From NCBI GenBank assembly GCA_024398955.1, contig JAKSIG010000001.1, forward strand, positions 1-64,000: a stretch of 64,000 nt of DNA. The letters run 5' to 3'. The translations under genes were made by a program, and so were the position numbers. The notes beneath the pieces were generated by a model, which made no database searches, was not told the DNA's origin, and saw only the letters and a list, made by a program, of their open reading frames with translations. Below are positions 1 through 9,074 of this stretch, piece by piece (within the stretch, counting starts at the first letter, position 1; each line of letters opens with the position of its first letter). The DNA is from Fibrobacter sp. (GTDB lineage Bacteria > Fibrobacterota > Fibrobacteria > Fibrobacterales > Fibrobacteraceae).

Positions 1-242
1 TTGCTTAGCAAGTACAACGATTTTAAGACTCATAATGTTATTTCTTTAGCGGGTTCAAACCGCCAAGTGTGTTAGTTTAATGTTTAGTTGAGACAAAATT
101 TACCTTATTTATAAAGGGCTCAAAAAAAGATTGCGGGAATTGACTGCGATTTTTGTATAGAAAACGAAACGAAGTGTATTGTTTTATTACGGAAAACTTA
201 CGAGGTCGGAAAAGTGGTGAAACCTGAACAAAAATTTCCCAC
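1..242. other. No gene seen at the left edge
   Basis: This AT-rich stretch lies before the riboswitch promoter. I see no reading frame with a ribosome-binding site. A short GC stem with a TTCAAA loop near 49-64 is not part of a tRNA. It could be the trailing end of a transcription unit outside the window. Confidence 0.5.
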
Positions 243-272
243 TTGAGTAGTAGGTTTTCTTTTTTATATTTG
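243..272 (+). promoter_or_regulatory. Promoter of the riboswitch-btuB unit (Bacteroidota-like)
   Basis: TTG at 243-245 is followed after exactly 19 bases by TATATTTG at 265-272. This matches the Bacteroidota-type promoter (TTTG or TTG, about 19-20 bases, TAnnTTTG). It can also be read as a weak sigma-70 promoter, TTGAGT, 16 bases, TATATT. Either way transcription would begin about 280, just before the riboswitch. Confidence 0.55.
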
Positions 273-289
273 GTTCAAAAAAAAATGCC

Positions 290-537
290 TCATGCCGTGA
301 AAAGCTGCGAGGCCAGTGTCGCAAAAATGCGCGAACTTGCCCGTAAGAGAATCCCGTGCTGGAACTGCGTCGCAGTTTTCCAAATCCGGGAACGGTCCCG
401 CCGCTGTAAGGGAGGACGAAACTGGCATAAACCAATGCTCGCAAGTGGGCGCCGTGCATTCGCGCGATGTCTAATCGGGTGTGAAGGAGCCAGGAGTAGA
501 ATGATCCCCGAGTCAGAAGAACTGTGAGACAAGTCGG
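290..537 (+). promoter_or_regulatory. Cobalamin riboswitch
   Basis: The stretch has the conserved marks of the AdoCbl-type riboswitch in the right order. First comes the core around 394-416 (AATCCGGGAACGG then TCCCGCCGCTGTAA). Near 480-495 is the GTGAAGGAGCCAGG segment. At about 509-524 lies a B12 box reading GAGTCAGAAGAACTG. It ends about 40 bases before the receptor start, the usual place for a switch that hides the ribosome-binding site when cobalamin is bound. It should therefore repress the receptor and probably the following lipoprotein when B12 is plentiful. The exact ends are estimates. Confidence 0.9.
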
Positions 538-570
538 GTGCGGTCGTGTGCTGCGCCCATCTGGAGTCGG

Positions 571-2613
571 ATGCGAGAGACATCGACAAGATTTGCCGCG
601 CTGGTATTGGCTGCGGCCTTTGGCGCGTTTGTGCATGCCCAGGAAGATCCTGTACAGGACCTGGGTTCCACCGATGTGGTGGCGTTGACTCCTGTTGCCC
701 AGATTTCAAAAAGTACAAGTGTCGTAGAGATTTCCAGGGAGGCCTGGGAAGGCAAGCCGTACTCGGCTGCGGAACTTCTGGCCACGCTGCCTGGCGTCCA
801 GTATTACCGCCAGGGTGGCTTGGGTAGTTTTCAGACTGTCAGCATTCGCGGGATTGCCGCCAAGAATATCGTGATTTGTGTCGATGGCGTTCCCCTGAAT
901 GACGGTAGTGGCGGTGCGGTGGATCTTGGCCAGATTGACTTGAACCAGATTGAAAAAATCGAGGTGTACAAGGATCGCGTTCCTGCGAAGTTCGGCGGTG
1001 CGGGAATAGGCGGCGCCGTTAATTTTGTGACCAAGTCTGCTGTGCAGCGCAATGTTGTGCCTAGTGCTGACGGAGTCCCGTCGAAAAAGACATCGGGCCG
1101 TGTGCTTGCCAGCTATGGCAGCCACAACTTCTGGGAAGGAGCCGCCCAGGTTCAATCCAACGTGACGGATAGCGTTTCATTTGCAGCAACTCTTTCTGCC
1201 CGCCATTCCGACAACGACTATGAATTTAAGAACCGCAACGGTACCAAGTATAACGAAGACGATGACTATACGGATGTCCGTCGAAACGCCCAATATACCG
1301 AATATTCCGGGAACTTGAAGTATCGAGTTCTTCATGGCTTTGGCGGGTTCTCGACTTTGTCGTTAAACGCATCTGCTTCCGAAGCGGGAAATCCTGGCCG
1401 CGAAGACTATCAGACCACTTTTGCGGGTTTTGAAAGTCAGAATGCCCTGCTGAATTACCGCATGGAATTTCCGGAATACTTTGGATGGCTCTGGTTAGAA
1501 GTGGGCCTTACGGGAAAGTTTGAAAAGTCGGTGTCCCACTCTTATTATCCCGTTGATCATATTGGATACGCGTCTACAGACTTTATGGAATATGGTACGG
1601 CGGGTTACAAGTTTGTTCCTGAGCTAAGTGCCAGTTATTATGGAGATCGTCTTGACGTTAACGTTCGTGTAGCGGGTGGCGCCGACTATTATACCCCGCG
1701 GGGATACGCGTCTGCTTGGGCTCTTGATCGTTACTCTTTCTCGTTGGCAGGAGACGGCGAGTATCGCATTTTGCCTTGGCTTGCCTTAGGTGCGGAAGGT
1801 TCCCTGTTAGGGGTAAAGGATAACGTGGAAAGTGGTTGGCTTGTTTTGCCGACCTTCTCCAAGAATCTGGAAAATGGAGCCGAGAAAAATCTTTCTTATT
1901 CTGCCCGAGGTCAAATCAAGTTGGGTCAGGAACGGGGGCGGTTTGGTGGCGGAGCGAGCTTTGGCCGTTTTTACAAGAAACCGGATATCATGGAACTTTA
2001 TGGAGTGTTCCCCGGTGTTGTTAGCAATCCGGAATTGAAGGATGAGTCGGCGCTACGCTTTGAAGCGAATGCCTTCGTGACTACATCCAAAAGAAAGACG
2101 GTTCTTCGTGCCTCCTATTTTGAAACTCATTCGGAAAATGGGATTTTCTGGCTGAATACCGCGACTTTTGTAAAGCCCTTTAATTTGAATGATGCTTTGA
2201 TTCGCGGATTGGAAATTGATTTGGAAAGTAACCCCGTCCGTTTCTTGCGTACAGTACTGCGAGCTACATTCCAGGATGCTCGCGACGAATCTGAGACTGA
2301 AAAATATAATGGGAATAAATTGGTTGGGGAACCGGCTCGTTCTTATTATGCTGAGGCTCAGCTGTTGCTGCCGTTCCATTTTGATTTGACATGGTCTTCT
2401 GATTATCGCACAAAGATTTATAGCGATCGCGCTAATAGAATTGAACAGCCGGCTGTGGCGATTCACAAGGCTACATTGGGGTTCAGTCCCTTTGAAAAAA
2501 CGAGATTGTCTGCATCTGTAGATAACATTACTGACGAAAACTATCGAAATCTTTATACCCCATTTCCCACTCCCGGGCGGGAATACAAATTCACTCTAAC
2601 CCAGGGGTTCTAG
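571..2613 (+). CDS. btuB: TonB-dependent vitamin B12 receptor (BtuB-type)
   Basis: This is an outer-membrane gated beta-barrel of about 680 residues that should import cobalamin using TonB energy. A signal peptide ends near residue 23 (VHA before QED). A plug domain follows, with the typical VSIRG, CVDGVPLND, IEKIEVYKD and GGAVNFVTK stretches, and the barrel ends with a terminal Phe (TLTQGF). The ATG at 571 is preferred over a GTG at 538 because it has GGAG a few bases upstream and starts directly with the signal peptide, while the GTG would lie against the riboswitch. The substrate is inferred from the cobalamin riboswitch upstream and the BtuG-like gene downstream; the barrel alone would not tell B12 from other ligands. 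Confidence 0.85.
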   Translation: MRETSTRFAALVLAAAFGAFVHAQEDPVQDLGSTDVVALTPVAQISKSTSVVEISREAWEGKPYSAAELLATLPGVQYYRQGGLGSFQTVSIRGIAAKNIVICVDGVPLNDGSGGAVDLGQIDLNQIEKIEVYKDRVPAKFGGAGIGGAVNFVTKSAVQRNVVPSADGVPSKKTSGRVLASYGSHNFWEGAAQVQSNVTDSVSFAATLSARHSDNDYEFKNRNGTKYNEDDDYTDVRRNAQYTEYSGNLKYRVLHGFGGFSTLSLNASASEAGNPGREDYQTTFAGFESQNALLNYRMEFPEYFGWLWLEVGLTGKFEKSVSHSYYPVDHIGYASTDFMEYGTAGYKFVPELSASYYGDRLDVNVRVAGGADYYTPRGYASAWALDRYSFSLAGDGEYRILPWLALGAEGSLLGVKDNVESGWLVLPTFSKNLENGAEKNLSYSARGQIKLGQERGRFGGGASFGRFYKKPDIMELYGVFPGVVSNPELKDESALRFEANAFVTTSKRKTVLRASYFETHSENGIFWLNTATFVKPFNLNDALIRGLEIDLESNPVRFLRTVLRATFQDARDESETEKYNGNKLVGEPARSYYAEAQLLLPFHFDLTWSSDYRTKIYSDRANRIEQPAVAIHKATLGFSPFEKTRLSASVDNITDENYRNLYTPFPTPGREYKFTLTQGF

Positions 2614-2682
2614 CCCCCGCGCAATAATGAAACTTATCGAATGGTAAATACATTACTGCGACGACACAAAAAGGAAAACACA

Positions 2683-3807
2683 ATGAAGAATAAATACTTG
2701 ACTCTTCTTGCTGCAAGCTCTTTCGCTTTCTTTATGCAGGCTTGCGGTGACGACTCCTCCTCCTCTTCTGCTGCTTTGGATGAAGAAAAGCCTGCTGAAG
2801 AATCTGCAACTGCAGGCCAGCTCTTTGTAGTTGGCTCTGACTACGAATCTGGCGAAATTCGCTGGATCGAAGATGGCAAGCTTTCCAAGAAGTCCATCTC
2901 TATCCATCAGGATACCAAGCTGGTTTATGCTGGCTCTAAGCTGTTCGCTCTGGAACGTTACGGTTCTGACAACCTTGCTCTTATCAATACCGAAGACAAG
3001 AAGGTTGAATGGGAAGTTTCTTTGGGCGATGGCGCAAATCCTGCTGACATCGTTGCCATCAATGATAACGAAGTATGGGTTGGCATGGCTGGCACTCCTG
3101 AAATCGTGAAGGTTTCCATGAAGGATGGTAAGACTGTTAAGACCATCAAGACCGATGCTTTCATGACTAAGGATGCTTACTCCCCGAACCTTGCTGATTT
3201 GGATGTAACTGGCGATACTTTGCTTGCCATTTTCCAGCGCTATGTAACCGATGAAAACTGGAACACTGTTTATCCGAAGGGCTTGCTCGCTATGTACAAC
3301 CTGAAGGATGGCAAGCTCCTGGATACCATTCAGCTTGCAAAGCAGAATCCGCAGGCTATCGCTGTTGTTGACGGTAATGTATACGTAAGCTCCATGGGTG
3401 AATACAATGATTCTTGGGGTACCGATGCCGATGACAAGCGCGGTATCGAAAAGGTTGATCTGGCCAAGAAGACTTCTAAGCTGTTTGTTTCCGGCAAGAA
3501 GATTGGTGCTGGCGTCTATCAGTTTGCTGTAGACCATAAGGCAAATGTTGCTTACGCAACTGCATATGGCGACGGTGAATATCCTGTTGTCAAGATCGAT
3601 CTTGAATCCGGTGATGTCAAGACTATCGAAGGTCTTGACAATGGCCAGGGTGGTCTGGTTGTTGATGAAGCAACTGGAACTCTTTACGTTGGTGACCGTT
3701 CCTTCATGGAACCTGGCGTTCGCTCCTATGATGGAAAGAAGGCTGCCTTGATTGAAAACAGCGATTCCAAGACTTTGGATCCTTATAGCCTTGCTGTTGT
3801 GAAGTAA
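2683..3807 (+). CDS. Beta-propeller lipoprotein, BtuG-like B12-capture partner
   Basis: The product is a 374-residue lipoprotein. The signal peptide ends in a lipobox with Cys21 (MQAC), followed by a short Ser-rich tether. The rest is built of repeated beta-propeller blades of the YncE/DUF5074 kind, visible as recurring units such as LFVVGSDY, VWVGMAGTPEIVKV, VYVSSMG, and LYVGDRS. In Bacteroides, BtuG is a surface lipoprotein propeller that binds cobalamin very tightly and sits on BtuB. The gene lies 69 bases after btuB under the same riboswitch, which supports the same role here. Starting at ATG 2683 gives AAGGA upstream and an intact lipobox. The function is an inference from fold and context; other propeller lipoproteins look alike. 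Confidence 0.7.
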   Translation: MKNKYLTLLAASSFAFFMQACGDDSSSSSAALDEEKPAEESATAGQLFVVGSDYESGEIRWIEDGKLSKKSISIHQDTKLVYAGSKLFALERYGSDNLALINTEDKKVEWEVSLGDGANPADIVAINDNEVWVGMAGTPEIVKVSMKDGKTVKTIKTDAFMTKDAYSPNLADLDVTGDTLLAIFQRYVTDENWNTVYPKGLLAMYNLKDGKLLDTIQLAKQNPQAIAVVDGNVYVSSMGEYNDSWGTDADDKRGIEKVDLAKKTSKLFVSGKKIGAGVYQFAVDHKANVAYATAYGDGEYPVVKIDLESGDVKTIEGLDNGQGGLVVDEATGTLYVGDRSFMEPGVRSYDGKKAALIENSDSKTLDPYSLAVVK

Positions 3808-3844
3808 TTTTTCACGAAGGCTTGTTGCTCCAAATTTTGTAAAA

Positions 3845-3876
3845 ATGGTCTGGCGTTACGCCAGGCCATTTTTTTT
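3845..3876 (+). terminator. Rho-independent terminator after the btuB unit
   Basis: An 11-bp stem (ATGGTCTGGCG with CGCCAGGCCAT, one G-T pair) and a 3-base loop are followed by a run of T. It closes the B12 uptake transcript. Confidence 0.9.
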
Positions 3877-3942
3877 GTAAAGAAGACTGTTGATGGATCG
3901 AGGTTGCCAAAGGGGCGCTTTGGGTATAAGCTTTATTTGCTT

Positions 3943-4015
3943 GTTAACGATTTGGTTAACTAATACTTGCGAAATTTGCCTTTTTTTACGTTTATTAGTT
4001 AACGATTTCGTTAAC
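3943..4015. promoter_or_regulatory. Pair of 18-bp palindromes, putative operators
   Basis: GTTAACGATTTCGTTAAC at 3998-4015 is a perfect palindrome with 8-bp arms. GTTAACGATTTGGTTAAC at 3943-3960 is the same site with one mismatch. The centres are 55 bases apart. They look like operators for a dimeric regulator, but they lie between two gene ends that point at each other, so no target promoter is obvious. Further copies of TTAACTTA follow at about 4061-4090. Confidence 0.5.
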
Positions 4016-4085
4016 AACTGAAAAAAAGAGTTTTGTGTAGCTCTATTGATGTTTGTTTTTTTAACTTAATTCAACTTCGCTTAAC

Positions 4086-5231
4086 TTAACTCTTGTTTAC
4101 TTCGATTCCCAGTCGGTTTACTTTATAGTGCATGACGCGGGGGCTTAAGTCCAAATCGCGGCCCGCGGCGCTCATGTTGCCTTTGTTACGGCGAAGAGCT
4201 TCGGAAATGATTTCTTTTTCGTAGGAGTCCAGAAGCGTTTCGAGGGATGCGGTGCCTTCGGGTAAGAGAGCGGAACCGCTGGTGACATCTGTTTGCAATG
4301 TTGGCGGCAGGTCGTAGGCGTTAATGGCGACGTCGGTGGTAACAAGGCAGGCATGCTCAATGCAGTTTTCCAATTCGCGAACGTTGCCGGGCCAGTGGTA
4401 GCTTAGCAGCATATCGATGGCGGGGGAACTGAGCCGCAAAATTTTCTTGCCGTACTTCAGGTTCATCTTGGCAATAAAATGGTCCGCCAAAAGAAGAATG
4501 TCGGTCTTGCGCTGGACAAGGTCGGGAAGGTTTATCTGGAAGATGTTCAGGCGGAAATAGAGGTCTTCGCGGAAAAGCCCCTGCTGCATCATTTCTTCAA
4601 GATTCTTGCCGGAACTCGCCATGATGCGTACGTCTGTATGCTGCACGATGTTGCTGCCCAGTCGGCTGAAACTTTGCCCCTGGATGAATTCAAGAAGCTT
4701 TCTTTGTGCGGTGGGGGAGAGGTTGCCCACTTCGTCTAGAAAGAGGGTGCCGTGGTTTGCCTGCTCCGCCTTGCCGAGACGTCGGCTGGTGGCGCCTGTA
4801 AAAGCGCCGCGCTCGTAGCCGAAAAGTTCCGTTTCGAAGTTGTTGGCGATGGTGTCGTTCAGGGATTCGCAATTTAGGGTGATGAATGGAGCGTCGCTGC
4901 GGTCGGACAACTGATGGATGGCGCGGGCGATGTATTCCTTTCCGGTTCCTGCGTTCCCGCGGATGAGAACCACGGCGATAGATGGGGCAATTTGCTTGAC
5001 CTGCTTTGAGACCTGCCGCATTTCGCTGGTGTTGCCGATAATCTTTCCGGACTTGCCTTCGAGAAGATTGCGTATGCTGTCGCATTCCTCGTCGTGAAGG
5101 GTCTCTGCGGTGGCGAATTTTTTTTGAAGGATGCGATGGACTTGTTCCAGCTGCGATTCGCGTTTACGGACTGTCCTTAGGACGCCCGCAATTTCTGCGA
5201 ATGCTGTTTTTTCAAGCGTTGTAAAGTCCAT
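4086..5231 (-). CDS. Sigma-54-dependent activator, NifA/NtrC type without sensor domain
   Basis: This is a bacterial enhancer-binding protein of 381 residues from the ATG at 5231. A short helical N-terminus of about 60 residues is followed by the AAA+ domain: Walker A GNAGTGKE near residue 92, the sigma-54 contact loop GAFTGA at 142-147, Walker B LFLDEV near 163, and the arginine-finger region FREDLYFRL. It ends with a Fis-type helix-turn-helix whose sequence (PRVMHYKVNRLGI) resembles NifA. There is no receiver or GAF domain, so the input must come from a partner protein or from expression level. It is divergent from a glutamine synthetase, which suggests nitrogen control. A TTG start at 5279 would add 16 residues and cannot be excluded. 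Confidence 0.85.
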   Translation of the reverse strand: MDFTTLEKTAFAEIAGVLRTVRKRESQLEQVHRILQKKFATAETLHDEECDSIRNLLEGKSGKIIGNTSEMRQVSKQVKQIAPSIAVVLIRGNAGTGKEYIARAIHQLSDRSDAPFITLNCESLNDTIANNFETELFGYERGAFTGATSRRLGKAEQANHGTLFLDEVGNLSPTAQRKLLEFIQGQSFSRLGSNIVQHTDVRIMASSGKNLEEMMQQGLFREDLYFRLNIFQINLPDLVQRKTDILLLADHFIAKMNLKYGKKILRLSSPAIDMLLSYHWPGNVRELENCIEHACLVTTDVAINAYDLPPTLQTDVTSGSALLPEGTASLETLLDSYEKEIISEALRRNKGNMSAAGRDLDLSPRVMHYKVNRLGIEVNKS

Positions 5232-5548
5232 TCCAAAAATCCATCCAACATCAATCGGTTTTCGCCTCCCCGTTGTCAACCCCGGATTCGTTCTGGGGTC
5301 TCCTTATGAAAATTGCTACGCCGGAGGACTTTTTGGAGTACTCTACCCCCGGCGTAGCATGTTCTAGGAGAGAAATTCTTTCTTGACTGGTCTAAATATA
5401 CAAACTTTTTTCAGATTTGTTTTACTAAAATGTAATAAATCTATACTTTTTTACATTTTTGTAATAAAAATTGCGTTGTTTATCTAAAAAATCAAGTGAA
5501 AAGGCTCTTTTTTGTTCCTAATTTGTGCTTCACACAAGGAAAAATTTT
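5232..5548. promoter_or_regulatory. Divergent control region between the sigma-54 activator and glnN
   Basis: No gene is seen here. A large hairpin has 10-bp arms, GCTACGCCGG at 5315-5324 and CCGGCGTAGC at 5349-5358, with a 24-base loop. The right half is very AT-rich and carries two similar stretches around ATGTAATAAA and TTGTAATAAA (about 5430-5468). I looked for a sigma-54 promoter (GG, 10 bases, GC) on both strands and did not find a convincing one. Confidence 0.5.
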
Positions 5549-7675
5549 ATGAGCTCTTATAGAAAGGATACCATCGCTGAAATCGCCAAGGCCGCTACCG
5601 CCCCGGTAAAGCCTGCCGAAACCGTCAACGTGGATTACTACGGCGAAGACGTCTTTAACGCCAACGCCATGAAGGTTTACCTGCCCAAGGACATTTGCAA
5701 GAAGCTTCTTGCCACCATCGAGCAGGGCGCTCCCCTGGATCCGAACATCGCCGGCGAAGTGGCTCACGCCATGAAGAAGTGGGCCATGGATCGTGGCGCT
5801 ACTCATTTTACTCACTGGTTCCAGCCCCTCACCGGTTCCACCGCCGAAAAACATGACTCCTTCCTGGAGCCCGATGGCCTTGGCGGCTGCGAAGCCATTA
5901 TGGTGTTCAGCGGCAAGAATCTGATCGTGGGCGAACCTGACGCCTCCTCTTTCCCCAGCGGCGGTATCCGTTCTACTTTCGAAGCCCGCGGCTATACTGC
6001 CTGGGATCCCACCAGCCCCGCTTTCATCAAGCGCCATGGCAACGGTGCAACCCTTTGCATTCCTACCGCATTCTGCTCTTACACTGGCGAAGCTCTGGAC
6101 AAGAAGACTCCGCTGCTCCGCTCCCTGCAGGCTCTTTCCAAGTCCACCGAACGCTTGATGGCTTGCTTCAAGGCAGGCAAGAAGAAGACTACCGTTACTC
6201 TGGGTGCCGAACAGGAATACTTCCTCATTGACAAGCGATTCTACCTGCAGCGCCCTGACCTGTATCAGGCTGGCCGCACTCTCTTCGGTGCTGTTCCTGC
6301 AAAGCATCAGCAGATGGATGACCATTACTTCGGTTCTATTCCCGCACGCATTCTGAACTTCATGAACGAAGTGGAAATGGAACTGTGGAAGCTTGGCATT
6401 CCCGCCAAGACCCGCCATAACGAAGTGGCTCCTGCTCAGTTCGAACTTGCCCCCATGTTCGAAGAAGTGAACCTGGCTTGCGACCATAATATGCAGGTCA
6501 TGGAAGTCCTTCGCAATGTGGCCGACAAGAATGGTCTCGTCTGCCTCCTTCACGAAAAACCTTTCGCTGGCGTGAACGGTTCCGGCAAGCATAACAACTG
6601 GAGCGTTTCCTACGGCAATGCAAACTTGCTGAATCCGGGAACCAACCCTCATGAAAATGCGGTGTTCCTTACCACTCTCTGCGCTGTGATTTACGCTGTG
6701 GATTCTCATGCTGATTTGCTCCGTATGACAACTGCCGGCGCAGGCAACGATCATCGCCTGGGCGCAAACGAAGCTCCTCCGGCAATCGTCTCCATGTACC
6801 TGGGCGACCAGCTCATGGATGTGATTGAACAGTTGGAACAGGGCGCTCCCAAGTCCAGCAAGCAGGCCGGTGCCATGAAGCTTGGCTCCGACAGTTTGCC
6901 GCCGCTGCCCCGCGACGCTACGGACCGTAACCGCACCAGTACTTTCGCCTTCACCGGCAACAAGTTTGAATTCCGCGCGCCGGGTTCCAGCCAGTCTTGC
7001 TCCGAACCTAACGTGGTTTTGAACACCATCGTGGCCGAAGCCTTCGACATGATTGCAGAACAGCTGGAAAAGCTGGACGACAAGAATTTCCATTCCGGTC
7101 TTCAGAAGATTCTCCAGAAGATCGTGAAGGATCACAAACGCGTGATCTTCAACGGTAACGGCTATACCGACGAATGGATCGCCGAAGCGGAACGCCGCGG
7201 CCTTCCCAACATCCGCACATCCCTGGAAGCACTGAAGGCTCTGAAGAACGAAGCCAACATCGCCCTCTTTGAAAAGTACGGCGTCATGAACCGCGTGGAA
7301 ATGGAATCCCGTTACGAGGTGAACGTGGAAGACTATCACAAGCGCGTCCGCATTGAAGGCGAAATCTGTCGCGACATGGCAAAGAACATCATCTTGCCCA
7401 AGGCAGTGGAAGCGTACTCCTGCGCCCTCAAGACTAACGAAATGGCTCTGAACCAGGGCTTCCCCGGTGTGGATGTTTACGTAAAGTCTCTGGGTGAAGG
7501 CTGCCGCGACCTGACCGCCGCCGTCTCCAAGATGGAAACCGCCCTCGCCGGCGAGCATCAGGACATTCTCGCCGCCATGGCGGAAACCCGCAAGATCGTT
7601 GACGCCCTCGAAAAGGTTGTCTCCGACGAAATGTGGCCCCTGCCTAAGTATAGAGAGATGATGTTTATTTATTAA
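5549..7675 (+). CDS. glnN: Type III glutamine synthetase
   Basis: The enzyme makes glutamine from glutamate, ammonia and ATP and is the main entry point for ammonia. At 708 residues it has the size of the GSIII (GlnN) family, much longer than GSI. Family marks include the [10 protein letters not shown] metal-binding strand, the GSGKHNNWS stretch, the FEFRAPGSS arginine segment and a long C-terminal helical part. ATG 5549 is chosen because AAGGA lies 8 bases ahead; a start at 5525 would add eight residues with no such site. Its neighbour, a sigma-54 activator reading the other way, is the likely regulator. GSIII is frequent in Bacteroidota and cyanobacteria, which fits the host. Confidence 0.95.
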   Translation: MSSYRKDTIAEIAKAATAPVKPAETVNVDYYGEDVFNANAMKVYLPKDICKKLLATIEQGAPLDPNIAGEVAHAMKKWAMDRGATHFTHWFQPLTGSTAEKHDSFLEPDGLGGCEAIMVFSGKNLIVGEPDASSFPSGGIRSTFEARGYTAWDPTSPAFIKRHGNGATLCIPTAFCSYTGEALDKKTPLLRSLQALSKSTERLMACFKAGKKKTTVTLGAEQEYFLIDKRFYLQRPDLYQAGRTLFGAVPAKHQQMDDHYFGSIPARILNFMNEVEMELWKLGIPAKTRHNEVAPAQFELAPMFEEVNLACDHNMQVMEVLRNVADKNGLVCLLHEKPFAGVNGSGKHNNWSVSYGNANLLNPGTNPHENAVFLTTLCAVIYAVDSHADLLRMTTAGAGNDHRLGANEAPPAIVSMYLGDQLMDVIEQLEQGAPKSSKQAGAMKLGSDSLPPLPRDATDRNRTSTFAFTGNKFEFRAPGSSQSCSEPNVVLNTIVAEAFDMIAEQLEKLDDKNFHSGLQKILQKIVKDHKRVIFNGNGYTDEWIAEAERRGLPNIRTSLEALKALKNEANIALFEKYGVMNRVEMESRYEVNVEDYHKRVRIEGEICRDMAKNIILPKAVEAYSCALKTNEMALNQGFPGVDVYVKSLGEGCRDLTAAVSKMETALAGEHQDILAAMAETRKIVDALEKVVSDEMWPLPKYREMMFIY

Positions 7676-7747
7676 GATGAATGTCTTGCAAAAACCCCAA
7701 CACTTACAACGAGTGCCGGGGATTTCTTCGTTAATGCTCGTTGAATC

Positions 7748-8974
7748 TTAAGCGAACAGCCTTACCACTCGCTTGATGCCTGCGATAAATCGGTCTACAT
7801 CCCGTTCAAGAGTGTACACGCCGAAGGAGAGTCGCAGGGTGGCGTCTACGCCGAACCTGTCCATGACAGGTTGAGCGCAGTGGTGGCCACTGCGCACAGC
7901 GACGTTTTCTTCGTCAAGAATCATGGCGGCGTCGCTGACGGCGATTCCGTCAAGCGTTACGCTGATGAGTGCACCGCGATTCTTGGGGTTGCCAAGCACC
8001 TTAATCTGCGGGATTGTTGCTAACTGCTCCAACGCATAGGCGACAATCTTTTCTTCGTGCTCGCGAATGTTGTCAAGTCCAATTTCCTGCAGCCATTCTA
8101 CAGCCTTGCCCAGGCCAATAACTTCTGCAATGGCGGGTGTACCTGCCTCGAAGCGCTCGGGAACGTCGGCGTAAGTGGTTTTTTCGAAGGTGACGTTCTT
8201 GATCATTTCGCCACCGCCGTGCCAAGGAGGCATGGAATCCAGAACGTCGTACTTTCCGTAAAGTACGCCGATGCCTGTGGGGCCATACATCTTGTGGCCG
8301 CTGAATGCGATAAAGTCGCAGTCCAGCTTTTGCACGTCGATCTTCAAATGAGAAGAACTTTGTGCGCAGTCTATCAGGACCTTTGCCTGAGGGGCCAATT
8401 TACGTACCGTCTTGATAATTTCTTCGATGGGGTTCACTGTACCTACGGCGTTACTTACGTGGGTCACTGCAACCATCTTCACTTTTTCAGTCAGCAGGCT
8501 CGGCAGCGCATTCAAATCCAGGTCGCCGTCATCCTTTACGGGAATGACCTTGATCTTTGCGCCCTTCATTTCTGCAACGATCTGCCAGGAAACGATGTTG
8601 GCGTGATGCTCCAGACCGCTGATCAGAACTTCGTCGCCAGCGTTAAAGAACTTGCGTCCATAGCTCCAGGCTACCAGATTGATGCTTTCGGTGGTACCGC
8701 GGGTAAAGACGATTTCGCTTTCGGACTTTGCGTTGATGAACTTTGCAATGTTCTTGCGTGTAGCTTCGTAGGCCTCGGTAGTGCGGGCGCTCAGGCGGTA
8801 CACGCCACGTTTTACGGAACTATAATGCTCGCGGTAGAAGTCGTTCATTACGTCAATGACGCAATCGGGCTTCTGGGTGGTGGCGGTACTGTCTAAAAAT
8901 GCCAGGGGCTTGGCTTCCTTGTCTCCAGCCACCAGCATAGGGAATTCGCTACGGATCTTTTCTGCATCAATCAT
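7748..8974 (-). CDS. sufS: Cysteine desulfurase SufS
   Basis: This PLP enzyme removes sulfur from cysteine as an enzyme-bound persulfide for iron-sulfur cluster assembly. Its 408 residues match the family. The PLP lysine is Lys228 in SGHKMYGPTG, the catalytic Cys366 lies in RSGHHCAQP, and the HH of LEHHAN stacks on the cofactor. The short RSGHHCAQP loop marks it as group II (SufS/CsdA) rather than IscS. No sufBCD or sufE genes lie beside it in this window, so the partners must be elsewhere. It converges with glnN across 72 bases that hold only a weak hairpin with a mismatch (about 7693-7720). Confidence 0.95.
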   Translation of the reverse strand: MIDAEKIRSEFPMLVAGDKEAKPLAFLDSTATTQKPDCVIDVMNDFYREHYSSVKRGVYRLSARTTEAYEATRKNIAKFINAKSESEIVFTRGTTESINLVAWSYGRKFFNAGDEVLISGLEHHANIVSWQIVAEMKGAKIKVIPVKDDGDLDLNALPSLLTEKVKMVAVTHVSNAVGTVNPIEEIIKTVRKLAPQAKVLIDCAQSSSHLKIDVQKLDCDFIAFSGHKMYGPTGIGVLYGKYDVLDSMPPWHGGGEMIKNVTFEKTTYADVPERFEAGTPAIAEVIGLGKAVEWLQEIGLDNIREHEEKIVAYALEQLATIPQIKVLGNPKNRGALISVTLDGIAVSDAAMILDEENVAVRSGHHCAQPVMDRFGVDATLRLSFGVYTLERDVDRFIAGIKRVVRLFA

Positions 8975-9038
8975 GGCTGTAAAAATAGAAATTGAAATTA
9001 TAAAAATTGCGGTGGAAGTCCTTCAGTGAGTAGTTTTC

Positions 9039-9046
9039 TATATTTG
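9039..9046 (+). promoter_or_regulatory. TATATTTG box ahead of the FISUMP gene
   Basis: This is the same 8-base box as in the btuB promoter, 28 bases before the start codon at 9075. No clear upstream TTTG element at 19-20 bases is visible. Confidence 0.35.
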
Positions 9047-9074
9047 TTTTCTGTAAAATAAAAGGGTTATTGGT

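Noticed and set aside
49-64. A GC stem with a TTCAAA loop like a tRNA T-arm
   Set aside because: The stem pairs only 4 bp in a register unlike a T-arm, and no acceptor, D or anticodon arms can be found upstream.
5232-5548. A sigma-54 promoter for glnN
   Set aside because: No GG with GC 12 bases further on in the right context was found on either strand, despite the neighbouring sigma-54 activator.
5492-7558. A 688-residue open frame antisense to glnN
   Set aside because: It is the mirror of a strongly codon-biased gene. It shows no ribosome-binding site or recognisable domain, and glnN itself is certain.
7693-7720. A terminator after glnN
   Set aside because: The CCCC...GGGG stem is broken by two A-C mismatches and lacks a proper T run.
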